Shown here: piece by piece, positions 42,959-51,819 of the stretch
Layout: every line of letters starts with the position of its first letter
Position numbering within the stretch: the first letter of the stretch is position 1
Assembly: GCA_963848525.1 (NCBI GenBank)
Contig: CAWKDZ010000005.1
Location: 372,001-436,000 of the forward strand
Source: JACCTU01 sp963848525
Lineage (GTDB): Bacteria > Actinomycetota > Thermoleophilia > Gaiellales > Gaiellaceae
DNA length: 64,000 bases
Direction: 5' to 3'
The notes under the pieces: model-generated
Database searches by the model: none
What the model was told of the DNA's origin: nothing
Seen by the model: the letters and a program-made list of their open reading frames with translations, nothing else
Translations under genes and position numbers: made by a program

Positions 42959-44897
42959 ACGTCGGCTTCGCGGCCACGATCCGCGTCGGCTCCGACCACG
43001 ACATGTACTGCGCGTTCGCCGGCAGCCGCCAGCTGATCCCGCGCACGCGGTACCACCACGTGCCGGGCGAGAGCGGCAGCACGGCCGACGTCGTCAGCGT
43101 GAGGCTGCCCGCGGTTCCGGCTGCGCCGAGCACCGGCGTGAACGGGTAGCGCTTCTTGCTCCACTGCACGTGGTACGCGTCCGCGCCGAGCGCCGGCGTC
43201 CACGCGACCAGCGGCGCTCCGTAGAAGCTCGAGCTGGAGCCCGCCGCCGAGACGAGGCGGCCCTTCGGCGAAAGGCCCGACGCGAACGGTGCGCCGCCCG
43301 TGACGAGCGTCGGCTCGCTGCTCTTGCCGAAGCGCAGCACGCGACCCGACGCACAGACCTCCTGCGGGAGCTCGAGGTCGCGGTAGACGAGGTTGCCGGT
43401 CGTGCGGGCGACGGGCTCGCCGGCGCCGTGCGCCTGCTTCAGCGCGGTCGCCACGCCGAGCGTGTTCCCGGCGACGCCGGTGACGGTGACCGTCTCGCGG
43501 TTGGAGGGGTTGCCGACCGAGATCACGTCGCCCGTCGCGAAGCCCTCGCCGGCGGCCACGGGCAACGCCGTCGCGCCAAGTGCCGCCCCGGCGTCGGCGA
43601 CGGTCGTCTGGAGCGGGGCCGGGTTGACGGCCTCGACCGGAACGACCGTCCAGTAGTAGCCCCCTTCGGGCCAGTTCGTGTCCCAGAGGTCGATCGGAGC
43701 GCCGCGTTCGCCGGTGACCGTGATCGAGCCCCCGCTCGGCGCGGGCGTCGCGGGGGCCGGCGAGGTCGGCGCCGCCGGCGCAGGCGTTGACGGAGTCGCG
43801 GCGGGAAGGCTCGTCGTCGGGGCGGCCTGCGGCAGTGACTCCGTCGGCGTCAGCGACTCGAAGTCGGCGGTGAACGTCGTCCCCTGGTCGCCGTCGCTGA
43901 GGTACGTCCCCCTCGCGCTCGAGAGCGCACCCGTGTCCTTCGGCAGCGTCAGCGGCCCGAACGGGCGGGGTGCGTAGGCGGGGCTGCCGACGACCGCGCC
44001 GGTGAAGACGCGGTTGACGCAGTCGCGGTCGGTGAAGACGTAGACGCGGTAGAGCTCGGCCGCCGTGCCGCCGAAGCCCTGGTCGCCGCCGTAGACGAAC
44101 GCCGGCATCAGGCGGTGCGCGGAATCGTTTGAGAGGCCAGTGGCGACCACGTCGGAGGCGGTGGCGAAGCCGTTCAGCGGGCCGACGTCGAACGGCGGGT
44201 TGACCGACTCGTAGACCGGGCTCCACGGCCCGAACGAGCTCGCCGGCAGGTCGTTCAGCCGGCTCTTGCCCGACATCGCGACGTCGGCGCGCACGGTGCG
44301 GATCCGCCAGCGGATCTTCGAGATCCACGGCTCCGCCTGGTGGAAGCTGTAGAACTCGCGCTGGTCGATGACGTTCCCGAAGACGCGCACGATCTTCGGC
44401 AGGTCGATCAGCCAGACGTCGTACGCGTCGGCACCTTCGACCGGCGTCCAGCGCAGCAGGCCCGGATAGGTCTGCTGGGGCCGCGGCACGTCGGGCTGGC
44501 GCATGTTGAACCCGAACGGCGAGCTCCAGCTCGTCGCGCCGCCGGGCACGATCGCGCGCACGCGCGCGTAGAGGGAGTACGGCGAGCCCGTGATCCATGG
44601 GAGCGTCAGCATCACCGAGGCCACCGGGCTCTTCAGCTCGCGGTCGACGTAGACGAGCCCGTTCTCGCGGAACGTGCTGCTGGTCGCGAGCTCGAGCTCG
44701 TAGCGCGTGGCCCCGCGGACGGGCGCCCACGCGAACGCGGGTGTGCGGGAGAACTCGCGCCGGAGCGGCTCGTCGGCCCGGAAGAGGAAGCCGTGGAGAC
44801 CCTTCGGGCCCGCTGCGGGAGCCGACGGGGCGGCGTGCGCGCTCGTCGCGAGCAGGAGCATCGCGAGCAGCGCGAAGAGGAGGCGGGCGGAGGCCAT
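42930..44897 (-). CDS. secreted protein with fibronectin-III-like repeats
   Basis: 655 residues from the ATG at 44895-44897, which gives a signal peptide (LLFALLAMLLLATSAHA). Beta-rich repeats follow: TPAFAWAPVRGATRYELELATSSTF, YSLYARVRAIVPGGATSW, LLRWTPVEGADAYDVWLIDL, then APLVAWTPALGADAYHVQWSKKRY and TWWYRVRGISW, all with the W-x-P-x-x-G-A-x-x-Y pattern of Fn3-like modules. A Pro/Thr/Ala-rich linker sits in the middle. The tail is Lys-rich (AKPKKK). No enzyme motif. The frame is open upstream into the amidase gene with no stop between. Confidence 0.75.
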   Translation of the reverse strand: MASARLLFALLAMLLLATSAHAAPSAPAAGPKGLHGFLFRADEPLRREFSRTPAFAWAPVRGATRYELELATSSTFRENGLVYVDRELKSPVASVMLTLPWITGSPYSLYARVRAIVPGGATSWSSPFGFNMRQPDVPRPQQTYPGLLRWTPVEGADAYDVWLIDLPKIVRVFGNVIDQREFYSFHQAEPWISKIRWRIRTVRADVAMSGKSRLNDLPASSFGPWSPVYESVNPPFDVGPLNGFATASDVVATGLSNDSAHRLMPAFVYGGDQGFGGTAAELYRVYVFTDRDCVNRVFTGAVVGSPAYAPRPFGPLTLPKDTGALSSARGTYLSDGDQGTTFTADFESLTPTESLPQAAPTTSLPAATPSTPAPAAPTSPAPATPAPSGGSITVTGERGAPIDLWDTNWPEGGYYWTVVPVEAVNPAPLQTTVADAGAALGATALPVAAGEGFATGDVISVGNPSNRETVTVTGVAGNTLGVATALKQAHGAGEPVARTTGNLVYRDLELPQEVCASGRVLRFGKSSEPTLVTGGAPFASGLSPKGRLVSAAGSSSSFYGAPLVAWTPALGADAYHVQWSKKRYPFTPVLGAAGTAGSLTLTTSAVLPLSPGTWWYRVRGISWRLPANAQYMSWSEPTRIVAAKPTFSVAKPKKK

Positions 44898-46049
44898 TCC
44901 TCCGGTTGTTTCGGCAGTTTCTAGGTCCGCGGCTGTCCCTCGAACGAGGGATGCCCCGGCGGCGAGCACGAGCGCGTCGTCGCCCGGCTTGCCGACCAGC
45001 TGGAGCGACGCCGGCAGGCCCTCTTCCGCCGCTCCGGCGGGCAGCGCGAGCGCCGGCCAGCCGACGCAGTTGAACGGATAGGTGAGGCTGATCCCGCGCA
45101 CGCGAAAGTCGTGCTCGTCCGCGTCGGCGCGCGGCGGGACGAAGGGGATCGTCGGCGTCACGACCAGGTCGACGTCTGCCGTCAGCTCCGAGTAGCGCTC
45201 GCGGACCTCCTCGCGCAGCCGCGCGGACGCGTCCGCCTCGCGCTCGGTGATCGCGACGCAGCGCTCGATCTTGGGCCGGACGTTGTCGCCGTAGGAGTCG
45301 GCGTGCTCCGCGAGCAGCTCGCGGTGGACGTCACCGACCTCGCGCATGAACAGCTCGTAGGTGCCGTCGGGCGGCGGGAGCTCGAGTTGCACGCGGTTCG
45401 GGAACCACGCGGCTGCCTCCTCGACGCGAGCTCGCACGAGCGGGTCGGCGAGCTCGGTCCAGGCGACGCCGACGCGCACGTCTTCGAGCGAGTCCAGCCG
45501 ACGCGGCTCGAAGCCCGGGGCGAGCACCCGCATCGCCTCCTCGCAGTCGTCGACCGTGCGCGCGATCGGCCCGGCGTGGTCGAAGCTCGGTGCGAGCGGG
45601 AAGCAGCCGTCGAGCGGAACGAGCCCCCAGGTCGGCTTGAACCCGACGAGCGCGCACCAGGCCGCGGGGATGCGGATCGAACCGCCCGAGTCCGTGCCGA
45701 GCGCGACGTCGGCGAGCCCGGCCGCCACCGCGGCCGCGCTGCCGCCGCTCGAGCCGCCCGCCAGGCGGCCGGGCGCGATCGGGTTGGGCACGGTGCCGAA
45801 GTGCGGGTTCTGCGACGAGATCCCGTACGCGAACTCGTGCAGGTTCGTCTTGCCCACGTTCGCGTAGCCCGCGTCCTCGAGCCGCCGGACCGCCTCGGCC
45901 GTCGCCGACGGCACGTGGTCGACGAAGAGGATCGAGCCGTACGTGGTCGCGAGCCCGGCCGTGTCGAAGAGGTCCTTGACGGCGAGCCGAATGCCGCTCG
46001 GGGTTGTTTCCGGCCGCGCCAGGAAGATCGCGTCGTCGTCAGCCGCCAA
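44898..46049 (-). CDS. amidase-signature family amidase
   Basis: About 384 residues with the Ser-cisSer-Lys triad: Lys in RLAVKDLFDT (residue 25), GGSSGGSAAAVAAG and GTDSGGSIRIPAAWCALVGFKPTWG. The rest (DHAGPIARTVDDCEEAMRVL, TPTIPFVPP, FNCVGWPALALPAG, SLQLVGKPGDD) matches GatA/allophanate-hydrolase-type amidases. It hydrolyses an amide; no gatB or gatC is adjacent, so it is probably a stand-alone amidase. The start is TTG 46047-46049. A stop is missing before the next gene's signal peptide; one base change near 44925 would bring a TAG into frame, so the fusion is likely an error. Confidence 0.83.
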
Positions 46050-46064
46050 TGGCCGAACCTTGAG

Positions 46065-46184
46065 CTAGTCCAGCGCCAGGTACAGGAGCGCGAGGCCGAA
46101 CGAGGCGGCGAAGAGCGCGAGGAAGAGCACGAACAGCCCCCAGCCCCAGGCGAGGTTCTTGCGCTCGAGCTCCCGGTCGTTCAC
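46065..46184 (-). CDS. 39-residue single-pass membrane peptide after ctaB
   Basis: GTG start (46182-46184) overlaps the ctaB stop as GTGA. The peptide is NDRELERKNLAWGW followed by one helix (LFVLFLALFAASFGLALLYLAL). The tight coupling to the oxidase genes suggests a small oxidase subunit or assembly factor. Too short for a family assignment. Confidence 0.65.
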   Translation of the reverse strand: MNDRELERKNLAWGWGLFVLFLALFAASFGLALLYLALD

Positions 46185-47359
46185 GCGAGCACCGGGTCGA
46201 GCGCCATCGCGACGAAGAGGAGGGCGAGGTAGGCGAGCGAGTAGTGGAAGAGCACTGCCGCGCGTGCCGGGACCAGCTCGCGCCGCAGCCGCAACGCCAG
46301 CCAGAGGAAGGCGCCGCCGAGGGCGAGTGCCGCCGTCAGGTAGAGCGCGCCGAAGACGCCGAAGCCGACGGGGACGAGCGTGACCGCGATCAGGACGAGC
46401 GTGTAGAGCACGATCTGGCGGGCCGTCTCGCGCTCGCCTCGGACGACGGGGAGCATCGGCACGCCTGCGGCCGCGTAGTCGCGCTTGATCAGCAGCGCGA
46501 GCGCCCAGAAGTGGGGCGGCGTCCAGAAGAAGACGATCGCGAACAGCGCGAGCGCCGGGAGCGCGAGGTTGCCCGTGGCCGCCGCCCAGCCCACGAGCGG
46601 CGGCACCGCGCCCGCTGCCCCGCCGATGACGATGTTCTGCGGCGTCGAGCGCTTCAGCCAGCGCGTGTACACGAGCACGTAGAAGAGGTTCCCGACGAGC
46701 GCGAGCGTCGCCGTGAGCACGTTCGCGAGGCTGCCGAGCAAAACGAACGAGAGTGCGGAGAGCGCAAGGCCGAACTCGAGTGCGCTCTCGGGCGGCACGC
46801 GTCCGCTGGCGACCGGTCGCGAGCGGGTGCGCTTGCCCATCAGGCGGTCGATGTCCCGGTCGAGGTAGTGGTTGAGCGCGCTGGCGCCGCCGCACGCGAG
46901 CCCGAGACCGACCAGCAGCACCGCGAGGTCGCCGAGCGGCGGGACGCCTCCGGCGCCGACGAACATCCCGCAGGCGCCGGTGAGCAGGAGCAGCGACATG
47001 ATCCGCGGCTTCGTCAGCGTCACGTAGTCGCGCCACGGTCCGACGGCGACGGCGTCGCCTCGGTGGAGCCGCGCGGTCATCACTGCCGCCAGGGCGAGGG
47101 CGGCACCGGCGGCCGCGACGTGGAAGGCCCCCGCCCACCAGGTCGCGATCGCGAGCAGGAACGACCCCAGCGCGGCGACCGTCCACGGCAGCAGCGGACG
47201 GTGCTCGATCCACGCGGCGACGACGAGCGCGACGAGCGGCGGGAGCGTGACGGCCGCGAGCGTCCGGTGCGCGAGCCCGAGCGAGCCGCTCGCGACCGTC
47301 GCTGCGGCGCCCGCGGTCGCAAGGAGCCCGCACAGCCGAAGCGAGGCGCTCGCCCTCAC
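46181..47359 (-). CDS. ctaB: protoheme IX farnesyltransferase with extra N-terminal membrane region
   Basis: 392 residues from the GTG at 47357-47359 (GTGA overlap with ctaD). From about residue 110 the CtaB/COX10 protein is clear: YVTLTKPRIMSLLLLTG, the prenyl-diphosphate site NHYLDRDIDRLMGKRTRSRP, YTRWLKRSTPQNIVIGGAAGAVPPLVGW, FFWTPPHFWALAL. It converts heme B to heme O for the oxidase. The first 110 residues add about four helices (LCGLLATAGAAATVASG, LAHRTLAAVTLPPLVALVVAAW) that CtaB normally lacks; they faintly recall a heme A synthase half. Confidence 0.9.
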   Translation of the reverse strand: MRASASLRLCGLLATAGAAATVASGSLGLAHRTLAAVTLPPLVALVVAAWIEHRPLLPWTVAALGSFLLAIATWWAGAFHVAAAGAALALAAVMTARLHRGDAVAVGPWRDYVTLTKPRIMSLLLLTGACGMFVGAGGVPPLGDLAVLLVGLGLACGGASALNHYLDRDIDRLMGKRTRSRPVASGRVPPESALEFGLALSALSFVLLGSLANVLTATLALVGNLFYVLVYTRWLKRSTPQNIVIGGAAGAVPPLVGWAAATGNLALPALALFAIVFFWTPPHFWALALLIKRDYAAAGVPMLPVVRGERETARQIVLYTLVLIAVTLVPVGFGVFGALYLTAALALGGAFLWLALRLRRELVPARAAVLFHYSLAYLALLFVAMALDPVLA

Positions 47360-48984
47360 GTGCGCTGCTCCGCCAGCCGCCTCCGCAGGTCGCGCAGCGG
47401 TCGCGGGCTCGAGATGTAGGGGACCTTGTCGAAGTTGTGCTCGGGCGGCGGCGAGGTCGTGTACCACTCGAGCGTGTCGCCGAGCCACGGGTCGTTGCCG
47501 ACGCGGCGGGAGCGGCGCGAGCGGATGACGTTGAGCAGGAACACGAGGAAGCCGAGCCCGATCAGGAACGAGCCGATGCTCGAGACGACGTTCCACGCCT
47601 GCCACCACGGTTCGTCCGGGTAGCCGGACACGCGTCGCGGCATCCCGAGCAGGCCGAGGAAGTGCTGCGGGCCGAAGGTGAGGTTCATCCCGATGAAGAA
47701 GAGCCAGAAGTTCCACTTGCCGAGCGACTCGCCGAGCATCCGGCCGAACATCTTCGGCCACCAGTAGTACAGGCCCGCGAAGATCCCGAAGATCGCGCCC
47801 CCGAACAGCACGTAGTGCATGTGCGCGACGATGAAGTACGTGTCGTGCACCTGCCAGTCGAACGGGAACGCGGCGATCATCACACCCGTGAGGCCGCCGA
47901 TCGTGAAGATCGAGACGAGCCCGAGCGCGAACAGCATCGGCGTAGCCAGATAGAGGTTGCCGCGCCAGAGCGTCGCGAGCCAGTTGATCACCTTGACGCC
48001 GGTCGGGACCGCGACCAGGACCGAGGCGATCATGAAGAAGCTGTTGAGCACGTTCGTCATGCCGACCGTGAACATGTGGTGCGCCCAGACAAGCATCGAG
48101 ACGAAGGCGATCCCGATCGTCGAGAAAGCGATCGCGTGGTAGCCGAAGATCGGCTTGCGCGCGAAGACCGGCAACACCTCCGAGACGATCCCGAAGGCGG
48201 GCAGGATCATGATGTAGACCTCGGGGTGCCCGAAGAACCAGAACATGTGCTGGTAGAGGATCGCGTTGCCGCCCTCGTCCGGCAGGAAGAAATGCGTACC
48301 GACCTGCCGGTCGAGTAGCAGCATCGTCAGCGCTGCGCCGATCACCGGGAGCACGGCGATCAGCAGCCAGGCGTACGTGTAGATCGCCCAGACGAACAGC
48401 GGCATCCGCATCCAGGTCATCCCGGCCGTGCGCAGGGTCTGCACGGTGGCGACGAAGTTGATCGCGCCCGCGAGCGAGGAGACGGCGAGCAGGTGCAGGC
48501 CGAGGATCGTCAGGTCGACCGCGGTGTCCGTCTGCACCGAGTAGGGCGGGTAGAGGTACCAGCCCGTGTCGGCGGGGCCCCCGGCCGCGAACCACGAGCT
48601 GTAGAGCACGACGCCGCCGAGCAGGAACATCCAGTACGAGAAGGCGTTCAGGCGCGGGAACGCCATGTCGGCGGCGCCGATCATCAGCGGCAGGACGAAG
48701 TTCCCGAAGCCGGCGAAGATCGGGACGATGACGAGGAAGACCATCGTCAGCCCGTGCATCGTGAAGAGCTGGTTGAACGTGTCGCGGCCCACGACGTCGG
48801 CGGCCTCGGGCGTGATCAGCTCCGTGCGGATCAGGAGCGCGCTGACGCCGCCGAGCACGAAGAAGACGAGGCTCGTCGCGATGTAGAGGATCCCGATGCG
48901 CTTGTGGTCGGTCGTGACGAGCCAGGCCGCGAAGCGCCCGCGGTACCACGGCAGCGGGTACACGCGCTCGGTGCCGACCGCCAC
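47356..48984 (-). CDS. ctaD: cytochrome c oxidase subunit I
   Basis: 542 residues from GTG 48984, with GGAGG upstream. Twelve helices with all metal ligands: heme ligand in FTMHGLTMVF, CuB site WFFGHPEVYIMILP with the cross-linked Tyr, WAHHMFTVG, and HDTYFIVAHMHYVLFGG with both heme-binding histidines. It is the proton-pumping aa3-type catalytic subunit. The start overlaps the ctaC stop (TAGTG). No fused subunit III is present after the last helix; the C-terminal tail ends RDLRRRLAEQRT. Confidence 0.96.
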   Translation of the reverse strand: MAVGTERVYPLPWYRGRFAAWLVTTDHKRIGILYIATSLVFFVLGGVSALLIRTELITPEAADVVGRDTFNQLFTMHGLTMVFLVIVPIFAGFGNFVLPLMIGAADMAFPRLNAFSYWMFLLGGVVLYSSWFAAGGPADTGWYLYPPYSVQTDTAVDLTILGLHLLAVSSLAGAINFVATVQTLRTAGMTWMRMPLFVWAIYTYAWLLIAVLPVIGAALTMLLLDRQVGTHFFLPDEGGNAILYQHMFWFFGHPEVYIMILPAFGIVSEVLPVFARKPIFGYHAIAFSTIGIAFVSMLVWAHHMFTVGMTNVLNSFFMIASVLVAVPTGVKVINWLATLWRGNLYLATPMLFALGLVSIFTIGGLTGVMIAAFPFDWQVHDTYFIVAHMHYVLFGGAIFGIFAGLYYWWPKMFGRMLGESLGKWNFWLFFIGMNLTFGPQHFLGLLGMPRRVSGYPDEPWWQAWNVVSSIGSFLIGLGFLVFLLNVIRSRRSRRVGNDPWLGDTLEWYTTSPPPEHNFDKVPYISSPRPLRDLRRRLAEQRT

Positions 48985-49961
48985 TACCCGCTCCCTCCGG
49001 CGTGCTCGCGCGTGTACTCGAGCAGCGTCTCGATCTGCTCGTCGGTCCAGCCGCGTCCGACGGGCGGCATCTCGTTGCGGCCGTTGCGCACCAGCTCGGC
49101 GAGTCCCTCCGCGTCGGCGAGCAGCGGGTTGCCCTCGAGCGACGGCCCGATCAGCTGCGGCCCGTCGAGGTTGTGGCACTTCGCGCACGCCGCCTCGAAG
49201 TACGCGCGGCCGCTGGTGGCGACGCGGACGCGCTCGTCCTCGTACTCGTCCGCGGGGACCACGACGACGGTGAGCGACATCGCGTTGTGTTGGATGCCGC
49301 AGAACTCGCCGCAGGTGCCCGCGTACTCGCCGGCCTCCTCCGCTCGGAACCACGTGTGGTTGACGACGCCGGGGATCGCGTCGATCTTGCCGCCGAGCGC
49401 GGGAACCCACCACGAGTGGATGACGTCGTGGTCGGGCGCTGTCACGTCGAGCTCGACGGTGCGGTCGACGGGCACGACGAGCGTGTCGTACGTGACCGAG
49501 CCGTCGGGGTAGCGGAACTCCCAGTAGAACTGGCGGCCGGCGACGTCGATGCGGAGCTCGACGTCGTCCGGAGCGGCGCTCGCATCGTCCGAGAACGCGC
49601 TGATTTCGGGCAGCTTGTAGAAGACGAAGCCGACGATCACCGCGACGAGCAGGACGGGGACGACCGTCCAGAGGATCTCGAGCTTCGTGTTCCCGTGGAT
49701 CTGCGGGCCTTCGGCGTCGACCGGCCTCTGCCGGCGCCGGTAGCGGATCAGGAACACGAGCAGCGCCCCCTGGACGAGCACGAAGACGAAGCCGGTGATC
49801 CCGATCAGGAGCCAGTAGGTGTCGTTGATCGCCTGCGCGTTCGGCGACTTCGGGTCGACCGGGGTCAGCCCCGCGTTCGCCGCGAAAGCGGGCACGGCGA
49901 GCGCGAGTGCGCCGAGCAGGACGGCGGCGATCGAGGCGAGTCGGCGCACGGCCGGTGGCAT
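48984..49961 (-). CDS. ctaC: cytochrome c oxidase subunit II with fused cytochrome c domain
   Basis: 325 residues from the ATG at 49959-49961, which gives a signal peptide (VRRLASIAAVLLGALALAVPAFA). Two membrane helices follow (YWLLIGITGFVFVLVQGALLVFLI and LEILWTVVPVLLVAVIVGFVFY), then the cupredoxin domain with QFYWEFRYP, HSWWVPALGGK and the CuA site GTCGEFCGIQHNAM. A C-terminal cytochrome c domain carries CAKCH and the distal Met in NEMPPVGRG, so the subunit accepts electrons directly through its own heme. A longer start at 50036 is possible but spoils the signal peptide. Confidence 0.94.
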   Translation of the reverse strand: MPPAVRRLASIAAVLLGALALAVPAFAANAGLTPVDPKSPNAQAINDTYWLLIGITGFVFVLVQGALLVFLIRYRRRQRPVDAEGPQIHGNTKLEILWTVVPVLLVAVIVGFVFYKLPEISAFSDDASAAPDDVELRIDVAGRQFYWEFRYPDGSVTYDTLVVPVDRTVELDVTAPDHDVIHSWWVPALGGKIDAIPGVVNHTWFRAEEAGEYAGTCGEFCGIQHNAMSLTVVVVPADEYEDERVRVATSGRAYFEAACAKCHNLDGPQLIGPSLEGNPLLADAEGLAELVRNGRNEMPPVGRGWTDEQIETLLEYTREHAGGSG

Positions 49962-49971
49962 TCTACGAAGG

Positions 49972-50262
49972 GTGGCTCCGCGGACGTGGGTCGACCTGCC
50001 GCCCGACGTTCGACCTCCGTTCGAGGTGTTCGTCAATGGTGTGCTTCAGCACGAGGGACGCGACTTCGAGCGGCGCGGGGACGTGCTCGTGTTTCCCCGC
50101 GAGCTGGCGCGAGAAGGCCGCCTCGGGTTGGTCCGCTGGCTCAGCATCGTGCTCGGGATCGCGGGCACGTATCGCCAGAACGACAGCGTCGACGTGGTCT
50201 ACGAACGGGGCGGTCGGCGGGTCGTCGCAACGGGCCTTCGACTCCGCGCGGGGGAACAGTAG
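49972..50262 (+). CDS. small protein of unknown function
   Basis: 96 residues from GTG 49972: PRTWVDLPPDVRPPFEVFVNGVLQHEGRDFERRGDVLVFPRELAREG, a membrane-like stretch (LVRWLSIVLGIAG) and YRQNDSVDVVYERGGRRVVATGLRLR. The beta-rich first half resembles phage-like or surface 'expected value' modules, but I do not recognise it. It is divergent from ctaC with only 10 bases between starts. The next gene follows after 9 bases. Confidence 0.65.
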   Translation: MAPRTWVDLPPDVRPPFEVFVNGVLQHEGRDFERRGDVLVFPRELAREGRLGLVRWLSIVLGIAGTYRQNDSVDVVYERGGRRVVATGLRLRAGEQ

Positions 50263-50271
50263 GGTGCCCGA

Positions 50272-51810
<1,539 letters not shown>

Positions 51811-51819
51811 CGCGGTCTC

